The translations under genes were made by a program, and so were the position numbers. DNA of 64,000 bases from Adiantum capillus-veneris. Taxonomy: Eukaryota; Streptophyta; Polypodiopsida; Polypodiales; Pteridaceae. The DNA is taken from positions 128,824,391 through 128,888,390 of the forward strand of contig CM043947.1 in assembly GCA_014529385.2 (NCBI GenBank), given 5' to 3'. Positions 13,437 to 25,984 of the stretch are shown here, in pieces (the first letter of the stretch is position 1; every line of letters begins with the position of its first letter). Below the pieces are notes generated by a model. That model saw only the letters and a list, made by a program, of their open reading frames with translations. It was not told where the DNA came from and ran no database searches.

Positions 13437-14090
13437 ATAGTAGCTATACTCCATTCACACATTGACCTTCAAACAATTGAGATATCCTCTTTCAATAGAT
13501 CTAGCTTGGATAGGTTGTGGACCTTCAAACCACCTTGGGCTAAAACCTCCATAACAGAATGGATATTAGGTTGGACAAGTGTTGGACCTTTAGCTGAAAC
13601 CATCCACTCTATCAAAGTAGAGATAGGACTATTCAATAGAGCGAACTTGGACAATAGTGATAGATTCTTTCAAAAGAGCTAGCTTGCATAGGTGTTGGAT
13701 CTTTAAACAACCTTGGGCTAAAACCTCCATACCACAATGGTTATTAGGCTGGACAAGTGGTAAACCTCTGTCCCAAACCATCAATGGTAGTATAAACCCC
13801 TACTCGATTCACACATTGACCTTCAAACTATAGAGATAGCTTCTTTTAGTAGATCTAACTTGGATAGGTGGTGGACCTTCAAACCACCTTGGGCTAAAAC
13901 CTCGATAACACAATGGATAGTAGGTTAGAAAAGTGTCGGACCTCTACCCCAAATGGACTAGAGATAGGACTATTCAATAGAGCTAACTTGGACAGGTGAT
14001 GGACCTTCAAACCACCATGGGCTAAAACCTCCATAACACAATGGTTAGTAGGTTAGAAAAGTGGTGGACATTCAAACAACCTTAGACTAA
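13437..14090 (+). repeat. Higher-order block, copy of 7345-8010
   Basis: This is the second copy of the multi-monomer block, about 6.1 kb downstream of the first. The order of diagnostic variants is kept. Small losses distinguish it, for example part of a short monomer near 13950 is missing. Confidence 0.75.
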
Positions 14091-17000
14091 AACCTCAATA
14101 ACACAATAGATAGTAGGTTGTACAAGTGGTGGACCTTTGCCCCACACACATTGACCTTGAAACAATAGAGATAGCCTCTTTCAAAGGAGCTAGCTTGGAT
14201 AGGTGGTGGACCTTCAAATAATCTTGCGCTAAAATCTCTGTAACACAATGTATAATAGGTTGGACAAGTGGTGGATCTTTCCCCCAAACAATCCATGGCA
14301 GTAAACCAAGTAGCTACACTCCATTTACACACTCACTTTGAAACAATAGAGATAGCTTTGTTCAATAGATCTAGATTGGATAGGTGGTGGACCTTGAAAC
14401 CAACCTAGGCTAAAACCTTTAGAACACAATGGAAAGTAGGTTGGACAAGTGGTGGACCTCTACCCAAAATCATCCATGGTAGTAAACATAGTAGCTACAC
14501 TCTATTCACAAATTGATCTTCAAACAATAGAGATAGCTTTTTTCAATAGAGCTAGCTTGGACAAGTTGTGGACCTTCAAATCACCTTAGACTTAAACCTC
14601 CATAACACAATGGATAGTAGGTTCGGCAAGTGGTAGAGCTCTACCCCAAACCATCCATGGAAGTAAAAATAGTAGCTACACTCCATTCACACATTGACCT
14701 TCAAACAATCGAGATATCCTCTTTCAATAGATCTAGCTTGCATAGGTGGTGGACCTTCAAACCGCCTTCGGCTAAAACCTCCATAACACAATAGATAGTA
14801 GGTTAAACATGTGTTGGACCTTTAGCCGAAACCATCCACTCTATCAAAGTAGAGATAGGACTATTCAATAGAGCGAGCTTGGACAAGTGGTGAACCTTAA
14901 AACCACATAGGGTTGAAACCTGCATACCACAATGGTTAGTAGGTTGGACAAGTGATGGTCCTCTACCCAAACCATCCATGTTAGTAAACATAGTAGGTAC
15001 ACTCCATTCACACATTGACCTTCAAACAATATAGATAGCTTCTTTCAATAGATCTAGCTTGGACAGGTGGTGGATCTTCAAACCACCTTGGCCAAAAACC
15101 TCAATAACACAATGGATAGTAGGTTGGATAAGTGCTAGACCTCTATCCCAAACCATCCATGCTATCAAAGTAGAGATATGACTATTCAATGGGTCTAACT
15201 TGGGCCTTCAAACCACCTTGGGCTAAAACCTCCAGAACATAATGGTTAGTAGGTTGAATACATCATGGACCTGTGTCCCAAACCCTTCATGGTAGTAAGC
15301 ATAGTAGCTAGACTGCATTCACACTTAAACCTTCAAACAATAGTGATAGATTCTTTCAATAGAGCTAGCTTGGATAGGTGTTGGATCTTCAAACAACTTT
15401 GGGCCAAAACCTCCATAACGCAATGGTTAGTAGTTTGGACAAGTGGTGCATCTCTCTCCCAAACCATCAATGGTACTAAATACAGTAGCTCTACTCCATT
15501 CACACATTGACCTTCAAACAATAGAGATATCTTCTTTCAATACATCTAGCCTGGATAGGTGGTGAACCTTCAAACCACCTTGGGATAAAACCTCAATAAC
15601 ACAATAAATAGTAGGTTGGAAAAGTTCCGGACCTCTACCCCAAACCATCCACGTCATGAGACTAGAGATAGGATTATTCAATAGATCTAGTTTGGATAGT
15701 TGATGGACCGTCAAACCACCATGGGCTAAAACTTCCATAACACAATGGTTAGTAGGTTAGACATGTGGTGGACCTCTACCCCAAACCATCCACGTGATCA
15801 TACTAGAGATAGGACTATTCAATAGAGCTAGCTTGGACAAGTGGTGGACCTTCAAACAACCTTAGGCTAAAAACTCAAGAACACGATAGATTGTAGGTTG
15901 TACAAGTGGTGTACCTCTGTCCCAAACCATCCATGGTAGGAAAAAAATTAGCCACACTCCTTTCACACATTGACCTTGAAGAAATAGAGATAGACTCTTT
16001 CAAAGGAACTAGCTTGGACAAGTGGTGGACCTTCAAACAATCTTGGGCTAAAACCTCCATAACAAAATGGATATAAGGTTGGAAAAGTGGTGGAGCTTTT
16101 CCCAAACCATCCACGGTAGTAAACAAATTAGCTACACTCCATTCACACACTAACTTTGAAACAATAGAGATAGCCTTGTTCAATAGATCTAGCTTGGATA
16201 GATGGTGGATCTTGAAACCAACCTGGGCTAAAACCTTTAGAACACAATGTAAAGTTACTTGGACAAGTGGTGGACCTCTACCCCAAACCATCCATGGTAG
16301 TAAACAAAGTAGCTACACTCCATTCACAAATTGACCTTCAACCAATAGAGATGGATTTTTTAAATAGAGCTAGCTTGGGTAGGTGGTGGATCTCCAAACC
16401 ACCTTGGACTTAAACCTCCATAATAACACAGTGGATAGTAGGTTGGACAAGTGGTGGAGCTCCACCAAAAACCAATCATGATAGTAAAAATAGTAGCTAC
16501 ACTCCATTCACACATTGACCTTCAAACAATCGAGATATCTTCTTTCAATAGGTCTAGCTTGGATAGGTGGTGGACCTTCAAACCACTTTGGGCTAAAACC
16601 TCCATAGCACAATGGATAGTAGGTTGGACAAGTGTTGGACCTTTAGCCAAAACCATTCACTCTATTAGAGTAGAGATAGGATTATCCAATAAAGCGAGCT
16701 TGGAGAGGTGGTGAACCTTTAAACCATATAGGGCTAAAACCTACATAACACAATGGTTAGTAGGTTGGACAAGTGATGGTCCTCTTCCCAAACCATCCAT
16801 GGTAGTAAACGTGTAGCTACAATCCATTCACACATTGAAATTCAAGAAATATAGATAGCTTATTTAAATAGATCTAGCTTGGATAGGTGGTGGATCTGCA
16901 AACCACCTTGGCCAGAAACCTCAATAACACAATGGGTAGTAGGTTGGACAAGTGCTAGACCTCTATCCCAAACCATCCATGCTATCAGGTAGCGATATGA

Positions 17001-20000
17001 CTATTCAATGGGGCTAGCTTCGACAGCTGGTGGACCTTCAATCCACCTTGGACTAAAACCTCCATAACACAATCTTTAGTAGGTTGAACAAGTGATGGAC
17101 CTCTGTCCCAAACCCTTCATGGTAGTGAACATAGTATCTAGACTCCATTCATACTTTAACCTTCAAACAATAGTGATATATTCTTTCAATAGAGCTAGCT
17201 TGGATAGGTTTTGGATCTTCAAATAACCTTGGGCTAAAACATCCATAACGCAATGGTTAGTAGGTTGGACAAGTGGTGGACCTCCGTCCCAAACCATCAA
17301 TGGTAGTAAAAATAGTAGCTCTACTCCATTGACACATTGACCTTCAAAAAATAGAGATAGATTCTTTCAATTGATTTAGCTTGGACAGGTGGCGGACCTT
17401 CAAACCAGCTTGGGCTAAAACCTCAAAAACACAATGGATAGTAGGTTGGAAAAGTACCGGACCTCTACCCAAATACATCCATGTGATCAGACTAGGGATA
17501 GTACTATTCAATAGAGCTAGCTTGGACACGTGATGGACCTTCAAACCACCATGGGATAAAACCTCCATAACATAGTGGTTAGTAGGTTGGACAAGTGGTG
17601 GACCTCTACCCCAAACCATCCATGTGATCATACTAGAGATAGGACTATTCAATAAAGCTAGCTTGGACAGGTGGTTGACCTTCAAACAACCTTAGGCTAA
17701 AACCTCAATAACATAATAGATAGTAGGTTCTACAAGTAGTGGACCTCTGCCCCAAACCATCCATGGTAGGAAAAAAAGTTGTTACACTCCATTCACACAT
17801 TGACCTTGAAACAATAGAGATAGCCTCTTTAAAAAAACCTAGCTTGGACAGGTGGTGAACCTTCAAACAATCTTGGGCTAAAACCTCCATAACATAGTGG
17901 TTAGTAGGTTGGACAAGTGGTGGATCTTTCCCTAAAACCATCCATGGTAGTAAAAAAGTAGCTACACTCCATTCACACACTACCTTTGAAACAATAGAGA
18001 TAGCTTTGTTCAATAGATATAGCTTTGATAGGTGGTGGATCTTCAAACCAACCCGGGCTAAAACCTTTAGAACACAATGGAAAGTAGGTTGGACAAGTGG
18101 TAGACCTCTACCCCAAACCCTCCATAGTAGTAAACATAGTAGCTACACTCCGTTCACAAATTGACCTTCAAACAATAGAGATAGCTTTTTTCAATAGAGT
18201 TAGCTTGGACAGGTGGTGGACCTTCAAACCAACTTGGACTTAAACATCCATAACACAATGGATAGTAGGTTGGACAAGTGGTGGATGTCTACCCCAAACC
18301 ATCCATGGTAGTAAAAATAGTAGCTACACTCCATTCACACACTGACTTTGAAACAATAGAGATCGCTTTGTTCAATAGATCTAGCTTGGATAAGTGGTGG
18401 ATCTTCAAACTAACCTGGGCTAAAACCTTTAGAACACAATGTAGAGTAGGTTGGACAAGTGTTGGACCTTTAGCCAAAACCATCCACTCTATCATAGTAG
18501 AGATAGGACTATTCAATAGAGCGATCTTGGCCAAGTGGAGAACCTTCAGGCCACATAGGGCTAAAACCTGCATAACACAATGGCTAGTAGGTTGACAAGT
18601 GATGGTTCTGTACCCAAACCATCCATGGTAGTAAACATAGTAGCTACTCTCCATTCACTCAATGCACTTCAAACAATATAGATAGGTGTGAATGGAGTAG
18701 AGCTAGCTTGTACAAGTGGTGGACCTTCAAACCACCTTGGACTTAAACCTCCATAACGCAATGGTTAGTAGGTTGGACAAGTGGTGGAGCTCTTTGCCAA
18801 ACCATCAATGGTTGTAAAAATAGTAGCTCTACTCCATTCACACATTGACCTTCAAACAAAAGAGATAACTTCTTTCAATAGATCTAGCTTGGACAGGTGG
18901 TGGACCTTCAAACCACCCTGGGTTAAAACCTCAATAACACAATGGATAGTAGGTTGGAAAAGTGTCCGACCTCTATCCCAAACCATCTATATCATCAAAC
19001 TAGAGATAGGACTATTCAATAGAGCTATCTTGGATAGGTGATGGACCTTCAAACCACCATGGGCTAAAACCTCCATAACACAATGGCTAGTAGGTTGGAC
19101 AAGTATTGTAGCTCTGCTCCAAACCATTCATGGTAGTAAACATAGTAGGTACACTCCATTCACAAATTGACCTTCAAACCACATAGGGCTAAAATCCCCA
19201 TAACACAATGGACTGTATGTTGTACAAGTGGTGGACCTCTACCGCAAACATGATCCATGGTACTAAACATAGATGCTACACTCCATTCACACATTGAAAT
19301 TCAAACAATAGAGATAGCTTCATTCAATAGAGCTAGGCTAGATAGGTTCATTCAATAGAGCTAGGTTAGACAGGTTTTGGACCTTCAAACCACCTTGGAC
19401 TAAAACATTTATAACACAAGGGATAGTAGGTTGGACAAGTGGTGGACGTCTGCCACAGACTATCCATGGTAGTAAACATAATAGCTACACTCCATTCACA
19501 CATTGACCTTCAAAAAATAGAGATAAAACTATTAAATAGAGCTAGCTTGGACAGGTGGTGGACCTTCAAATAACCTTGGGATAAACCCACCATAACACAA
19601 GGGATAGTAGGTTGGACAAGTTGTGGACCTATGCCCCAAACCATCCATGTTAATAGAGATAGTAGCTACACTCCATTCACACATTGACCTTGAAACATTA
19701 GAGATAGCTTGAACAAGTGGTCCACCTTCAAACCACCCTGGGCTAAAACCTCCATAACACAATGGATAGTAGGTTGGACAAGTGATGGACCTCTACCGAA
19801 AACCATCCATGGTAGGTAACAAAGTAGCTACACTCTATTCACACATTGATGTTGAAACAATAGAGATAGTGTCTTTCAATAGAGCTAGCTTAAACAGGTG
19901 GTGGACCTTCAAACAATATTGGGATAAAATCTCCATAACACAATGGATAGTAGGTTGGACAAGTAGTGGAGCTTTTCCCCAAACCATCCATGGTAGTAAA

Positions 20001-21009
20001 CACAGTATCTACACTCCATTCACACATTGAATTTGAAATAATAGAGATATCTTTGTGCAATTTATCTACCTTGGAGAGGTGGTGGACCTTCAAACCAACT
20101 TGGGCTAAAACCTCAAGAACACAATGGATAGTAGGTTGGACAAGTGGTGGACCTCTGACCCAAACCGTCCATGATAGTAAATCTAGTATCTACACTCTAT
20201 TCACAAATTGACCTTGAAATAGGTATAGGACTATTTAATAGAGCTAGCTTGGACAGATGGTAGACCTTTAAACCACCTACCACTAAAACCTCCATAACAC
20301 CATGATTAGTAGGTTGGGACCTTTATACCAATCCATCCATGGTAGCAAACATAGTAGCTACATTCCTTTCACACATTGACCTTGAAACAATAGAGATAGC
20401 TTCTTTCAATAGATCTAGCTTGGACATGTTGTGGACCTTCAAACACCTAGGGAAAATACCTTCATAACACAATGGATAGTAGGTTTGACAAGCGGTGGAC
20501 CTCTTCCCCAAACCTTCCATGCTAAAAGACATAGTAGCTACACTCCATTCACACATTGACCTTGAAACAACATAGATAGCTTGTTTCAATAGAACTATAT
20601 TGGACAGGTGGTGGACCTCCAAACCACCTTGGGCTAAAACTTCCATAACACAATGGATAGTAGGTTGGAAAAGGGGTGGACCTATGCCCCAAACCATCCA
20701 TGGTAGTAAACATAGTAGCTACACTCAATTCACACATTGACCTTGAAACAATAGAGATAGCTTGTTTCAACAGAGCTAGCTTGGATAGGTGGTGGACCTT
20801 CAAGCCACCTTGGGTTAAATCCTCCATAACACAATGGATAGTAGGTTGGACAAGTGGTGCACCTTTTCCCCAAACCATTCATGCTAATAGACATAGTAGC
20901 TACACTCCATTCACACATTGACCTTGAAACAATAGAGATAACTTGTTTTAGTAGAGGTAGCTTGGACAAGTGGTGGACCTACAAACCACCTCGAAAGTAG
21001 GTTGGGCAA

Positions 21010-22672
21010 GTGGTGGACTATATTATTTAGTAACAATTGAATTTGTTTTTTCTCCAAGAAGATATGGCACCAAAAGAAATGTTACTAGGGTGGTTGTTTC
21101 AATTGACTATACTTGCAATGATCAAAGGAATTGGTATATAGATATACATGGTGTGGATGGTGAAAATTTTCATAAGGTGCATCTATTTATTGCAAACAAA
21201 GAGAATGACAGTCTATTTGAAGATGTTGACCAAGTAGTGGAAGCCTTTATCTCTATAGTTAATGGTCATCCACAGGTGAAATGCATTGATATTGTAGTCT
21301 GAATGAATCAAGAATTCCAATTATCTCCAGGACCATATGCATTTTCACGCATGTCTTGAAATAAAGATGACACAATGTTTTCTTGAGGATGGAATATTGA
21401 AGATTCAACTCAAGATGTCACAGCAGATCAACTTCAAAGCTCCATCATAGCCACACTATAGGGAAAGAAGGTGGAATCTTCACGACCACCTATAAACAAG
21501 AAAGTCAAAGTGCAAAAAGTAGCACCTAAGGAGACTAGTTCTATTTTTGATGTAGACAATGCATCTCTAGCATCCTCAACACAAGGTTCAACGTCCAAGA
21601 TGAGAATCGTTGATCCAGAAGCTCTAGAGGCAGAGGCCATAAAAGGACAAGAAAAAGATACAGGTGGAATGACTAAGTATATAATCTATTTCCCTTTCCA
21701 ATATATGGAGTTTGATATCCCTATTTAAAATTGTTGGCTAGCTGTTGATCACATAATGTACATACTATTGATGGAAAACATGCTGAAAGCATGCTATTTG
21801 GATTTTCTCGAAGTACAGCTAAGCCTATAGCGTGTGCATATTTAATGCCTGTTCAAAATGCAAAGGCAAAGAAGGTACACCTTTAGCAGTAGAAGAGGTA
21901 CAAGAGGGCAAACTACAAGATTATCATTATTGGATTTTTGATGGCCAACATTCAATTTATGCAGCAAAAGTTTTGCTTCGCAATGAAAAAAAGCAATGAG
22001 ATATTTCAAAGATTGATTGACGTGTATAAATTTCAAAAGGCTCCTATTGTTGTAAATGCTCCTCCAATGGTTTCAATTGCTATATCTTCCATTGCAAATG
22101 ATGAGGCTAAAGAATTGTATATCAAGCAACCTTACAGTCAAATATTGTGGCATTTGCAAAGTCAATGGATCTATTCAGGACGACCATCAAGGGAATCAAG
22201 TGGAGTTACAAAGGGCCATATATCTCGTGCTGGATGGGATGTATGTGTATTTCTTCTTCTTTCTTATTTTCTTTAATTGAAAACTTGAGTTCAATCTTCT
22301 CATTGGTGTTATATTTCTTTCTAGACTTTTCTTCGATTGGCAAGAATGAGTGCATGAGCAAGTTGGATTGTTAAAGAGGCACACATGGTTACATATTCCG
22401 ATCAAGTTTATAATTGTTGGGTAGAAATTATTACAAGGCTTGAGGATAAGAACAAGAAACCCCCAACAACAATATTCATATTAGTTTGCGGTCTTGAGGA
22501 ATCAGAGGTAAAAATCATTCAAGAACAAATTAAAGATGAGAGGATTTTATTGTCAAAGAGTGCAAAAGATGGTGATGTAATTGATATGTATGATCAAATC
22601 AAGAAACTCAAACAAGACAAACTCATTCAAGATGCACTTCTTGAAGGCTTGAATGCCATTAGGAAGTGAATG
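21010..22672 (+). pseudogene. Decayed two-exon gene with DGQH motif
   Basis: One frame runs from about 21030 to 21728 with stops at 21300, 21357, 21393 and 21459. A further segment (about 21845-22240) encodes YHYWIFDGQHSIYAAKVLL near 21925-21980, then shifts frame. The shifted frame reaches 22240, where GTATGTGT starts an 84-bp intron ending TTTCTAG at 22324. The next exon continues in phase to 22669 with one TGA at 22355. DGQH preceded by W-I-F resembles the DGQHR motif of DndB/ParB-like proteins; that link is tentative. The exon-2 product ends in a Lys/Glu-rich likely coiled coil. It directly abuts satellite C. Multiple stops and frameshifts show it is dead; the original product is unknown. 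Confidence 0.55.
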
Positions 22673-23154
22673 GGAAATAGGAGGGCCTCTTTATTTGGTA
22701 GTTTAAAGGAATGCTTAAGCTTAAGCCAAGCTTGACCAAGTCTAAAAGAGAGGGCAAAAAAGCCTATGCTGAGATTTTTTAAAAAGCCATTTCCATATTT
22801 TGAATTTCAAAATAGTTTATTTAGTAACCCAAAAGAGAGGGGGGTAAATGAATTTCCAAATGTCTTTTTCCCACCCCTCTTCTCTGTCTAACATATAAAA
22901 CACTCTTTCTCACTTAGAACTCATTAAAGGAGGCACTTTTTAGCCCCCCCTGCCAGAAAAGCAGATTTTTCACTCTCTCATTGCATTCTCTCTCTAAAAC
23001 ATGATCCAACTCTCTCTCTATCTCTCTTTCCCCCCTTTTCTCTCATGTCACTTCCTCTTCCAATCATTAAGGAACATTCTTGGCTGTCTCTTTCTAAAAA
23101 AGTGCAGATCCTTCAAGGTTGCAGATCTATCCTCTCTCCCACTCTCTCTTCGTT

Positions 23155-23193
<39 letters not shown>

Positions 23194-23455
23194 GCTTCTC
23201 CCACTCTAGCTCCAGTTGAGTGCAATGGAAAACTCCATTACCTCTGTGTGTTGCATGGCTTCTCTCCCTAGAGTCATGATCAACAATTCGAATCCAAAGG
23301 AGATTGAGCTGCACTCCCTCTCTTTCTTCCGTCCACAACATAATCTTTTTCTCTTAACTCTGAGTACTCTCCACTTCTTTCCTCCATAGCCACTTCACCT
23401 GCTTGTAGCAGTCACCATTACACATTCTCACTAGTTTGCTTGATTAACTAACACA
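22673..23455. other. Spacer with CT-rich 5' leader-like DNA
   Basis: No coding frame is supported. From about 22830 the DNA is pyrimidine-rich, with a (CT)n run at 23159-23191. A CT-rich leader downstream of a TATA-like site fits the 5' region of the gene whose first long exon starts at 23456, but this is inference. Confidence 0.45.
22893..22900 (+). promoter_or_regulatory. Possible TATA box for gene at 23456
   Basis: ATATAAAA is followed by CT-rich DNA and lies about 555 bp upstream of the ATG at 23456. It is the best TATA match in the spacer. No other promoter evidence is visible. Confidence 0.3.
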
Positions 23456-23893
23456 ATGTCATTCAATCCCCCACCATTGCAAGACATTACTAACAAATCA
23501 AAAAGATATCGATTAAACGCTGATTTAGAGCAGGAGTATGCAACTGTGCAACTTGGCACATCTAATCCCAATGCTGGAGACCAGCTACAGAACCATGGAT
23601 GCAAGGCAATCAAATTATGGGTTGATGGCCATATTTACCCTTGCAATCCAATGACCAATGCATCACCGCCTTTCCGTAATGTCATTGAGCTACTGCGATT
23701 TATTGGAGATGGGAGAGACGGACTGTTTGGCTACTGTTGGGGATTACATTCAGCTTTTTTCAATGAAAGGGAAGCAAAAAAACATCTCTATTCTGCCTAT
23801 TCTTCATTGCAAGAGAAGTACGTGAAAAACATTCAGCAAGTTAGAGAGGAAGCCAATGAGAAGACGAAGCAGCTTAATGACGAGATGTTGATG
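23456..23893 (+). pseudogene. 5' part of gene split by a retrotransposon
   Basis: An ATG at 23456 opens 146 codons that reach the left junction of the LTR element. The product begins with a Pro/Asn-rich segment and has a Gly/Tyr/Trp-rich centre. It ends in a charged, likely coiled-coil stretch (KNIQQVREEANEKTKQLNDE) that stops abruptly at the insertion. On the far side (30289) translation resumes in the same codon phase with another Lys/Glu/Gln-rich helical segment, so the element probably landed inside this exon. The frame itself is intact here. I do not recognise a domain in this part. Confidence 0.55.
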
Positions 23894-23897
23894 GGGG

Positions 23898-24708
23898 TGC
23901 CATGTCTCTTGTCTTGTAGCTAAATAATCTCCCCCACACTCACACACTCAGTTTCACTGAAAAAGGTGCCCACAGACCCATCCCCACCCGGTGGTTACCT
24001 GATTTTTCTTGTGTTCACACACATCTGCACACAGATTCACCTGTGAACACACTCCCCTCTTTCCCCTCTTGTAATTACTTTATTCTCCATGTCACCTCTC
24101 ACTTTTTTTCATCAACCCATCTCTATATATACACAGCCAGACAAGTGGGGCCCACAGTCACATGGCCTATGTAGATAATGATTTCTTCATTTCTAAATTC
24201 TAGAATTCCTCCCCCCTCCTACCCTATATAAAGAGGGGTCACCATCACACTAAATACACACACAACATCACCAAAGAACACACTATGCATTGTGTGTGCC
24301 TAGTGCACACACACACACCCACACCATCACCATCACCGCAATCACCATGCTTCTCTTGAGCATGACCTCTACACCCTTGGCTATGGAAGATGAAGGGCAA
24401 CTAAATGAAGGATCATGGCCATAATCCTCGTGTGAGTCTTCGCCATCAACTCCCACCTATCCGCCATGTGCTCTACCACTCTCTCCCTTCTCATTCCCCT
24501 ACCCTATGCTCCCCATTTCATTGCCTAATTTGTCTAAATAAAGCTTGAGGTTTTGTGAGTATGTTTTCTTGCAATGTTTTTCCCATGTGAGGTGTGTGGA
24601 ATCGCCACCTAATCTTGTGTTTTGGAGTGAGCTTGTGTATGTGTGAAGGGTGTGCGGATTCGCCATCCTTTTGTGATGCCTAAGTACTAAGCCGCTATAC
24701 CACCTCCC

Positions 24709-24765
<57 letters not shown>

Positions 24766-24975
24766 TGATCTCATTCCCTTGCCTTTTCATCATTACTCCC
24801 AAGCATCCATCTCTCTTGGATGAAAACTTTGTTATGGTGGTGTGTTGTTTGCGTCCTAGCCGCTGAAGCTAGGTGGTGCCCCCTGTTTGCTTTACTATGA
24901 CAGGCTCGAGGCGCGCCATTCGGTCCTCGGTGTTTTAGAGGCCGTCGGGGTTCGGGGTTCGCTTTGCTCCCGTCA
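23898..24975 (+). repeat. Left LTR of the gag-only element
   Basis: This matches 29179-30288. The first bases are uncertain: similarity starts around TGCCATGTCTCTTG, and the end is CTTTGCTCCCGTCA. It contains a TATA box (CTATATAAA, 24224-24232), a poly(A) signal (AATAAA, 24537-24542) and a (CT)n run (24711-24762). Confidence 0.88.
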
Positions 24976-24977
24976 TT

Positions 24978-24991
24978 TGGTGCCCCCACGG
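24978..24991 (+). promoter_or_regulatory. Candidate primer-binding site
   Basis: TGGTGCCCCCACGG begins two bases after the left LTR. It starts TGG as expected for pairing with a tRNA 3' CCA end. It is not the usual initiator-Met sequence, and I cannot name the tRNA. Confidence 0.6.
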
Positions 24992-25050
24992 AGGAGGGCT
25001 TTCTAAGACCCTTCAGTTTACAATGTTGAAAGTGACGCCCACTATCAATC

Positions 25051-25296
25051 ATGGACGAATGGCTGAAGGAAATTTTTAACTGGAGGGCGGAAGAAGAAGA
25101 GATGAAGGAGGCACTAGCCGCCTTCATTGAGGTGCTACTGCCAGGCTACAGTGTCATCAGCATTCAAGAGGTAAACTCACCATCTCGTGTCACTCGTTCT
25201 AACTATAAATTGAGAGCATCAGGTGGGAGGTCGGTGAAGTGCCATCACTGTTGTCAACTAAGGCACACTGTCAATGAGTGCCAGGAACGAAGGTAG
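25051..25296 (+). CDS. Short ORF ending in a CCHC zinc knuckle
   Basis: An 81-codon ORF lies just inside the left LTR. Residues 64-77 (CHHCCQLRHTVNEC) fit C-x2-C-x4-H-x4-C exactly, the nucleic-acid-binding knuckle of retroelement Gag proteins. Upstream it is acidic and helical (about residues 14-30). Its end overlaps the next ORF by 23 bp in another frame, so a frameshift may separate what was one protein. A knuckle upstream of the capsid-like segment is an unusual order for Gag. It could instead be a fragment left by internal rearrangement. Confidence 0.5.
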   Translation: MDEWLKEIFNWRAEEEEMKEALAAFIEVLLPGYSVISIQEVNSPSRVTRSNYKLRASGGRSVKCHHCCQLRHTVNECQERR

Positions 25297-25984
25297 CGAA
25301 AGGGCTGAAGTCATCTACATCGACATTCATCGCAAAGAAGTCATTCACATCAAGGAAGGGAAGCAAACGGTGAGACCTCTTTTCCGTAAAGAAACTACAG
25401 TCAAAGTTATAACTCCAAAGTGGCAAGGAGAAGATAAGCCAGTCTGGAAACACATGACCTCGAAGGGAGAAGCATCTGGCCAAGCAAGTGCTTCAAGCTT
25501 AGAAAGCCGGGTTGCACCCAGTTTGCCAAAGAGGAAGTCATCCGAAGCTAAGTGGCGAAAGGTCGCCTACCAATTTGCACGGCGCATGCGAGTGCTACCA
25601 ATCCACTTCAACAATCCGGAAGAAGAAGTGGTAAGAAGATTCCCATGTCCTAGAGAAGAGTGGTTCGGCTACTGCTCTCGCTGTTTTGGAAAGAGAGTGG
25701 AGGATCTTCCTCCTCTCCCTATACAACTTATCTTGAAGAAGCTCTCTACCACGGGAGAAACCCAGTGGGCTGGGGACGAGTTGCAACTAAATGGAGTAGA
25801 ATTCATGCAACACGCCGACTACGGAAATTACCTGCAAATTCTGTTAGCCAAGAGGCTGGGAGTGGTCAGATGCATCGCCATCACCCTGTACGTGCTGAGC
25901 AACGAAGGGAAGGTAGAGCCCATGAAAGGCGACGACCTCTTGTGGATGTGCCGACTCATCAACACGGGCACGGTAAGAGTATAA
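25274..25984 (+). CDS. Unrecognised 236-codon ORF in the LTR element
   Basis: The ORF overlaps the end of the knuckle ORF and encodes a basic N-terminal half followed by a region rich in hydrophobic residues. Pro-rich spacers (LPPLPIQ near residue 143) and a Lys/Arg-rich stretch near residues 88-110 are visible. I see no protease, RT or integrase motif. It may belong to an extended Gag or to an extra ORF of this element family. No start other than the first ATG is favoured. Confidence 0.4.
   Translation: MSARNEGSERAEVIYIDIHRKEVIHIKEGKQTVRPLFRKETTVKVITPKWQGEDKPVWKHMTSKGEASGQASASSLESRVAPSLPKRKSSEAKWRKVAYQFARRMRVLPIHFNNPEEEVVRRFPCPREEWFGYCSRCFGKRVEDLPPLPIQLILKKLSTTGETQWAGDELQLNGVEFMQHADYGNYLQILLAKRLGVVRCIAITLYVLSNEGKVEPMKGDDLLWMCRLINTGTVRV

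Larger units (their letters stand above)
6400..20995 (+). repeat. Satellite block C, 180/140-bp monomers
   Basis: About 14.5 kb of head-to-tail repeats, broken only by the element at 9400-9687. The long monomer (~180 bp) carries TAGCTACACTCCATTCACAC, then AATAGAGCTAGCTTGGACAG, GGTGGTGGACCTTCAAACCA, CCATAACACAATGGATAGTA, GGTTGGACAAGTGGTGGACC and CCCAAACCATCCATGGTAGT. The short monomer (~140 bp) replaces the TAGCTACACTCC section with AGACTAGAGATAGGACTATT. Landmark spacing is often 178-184 bp (for example 8322 and 8502; 11470, 11650 and 11832). I estimate 80-90 monomers. The core GGACAxGTGGTGGACCT occurs twice per monomer, so each may descend from a dimer. Open frames across the array reflect monomer length near 60 codons, not genes. 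Confidence 0.92.

Noticed and set aside
6400-20995. A CRISPR-like array of direct repeats
   Set aside because: Monomers are adjacent with no unique spacers, diverge steadily, and the setting is a plant nucleus. It is a satellite.
24771-25127. 118-codon minus-strand ORF across the LTR end
   Set aside because: It crosses the LTR boundary and the primer site of the gag-only element and has no motif; chance frame.
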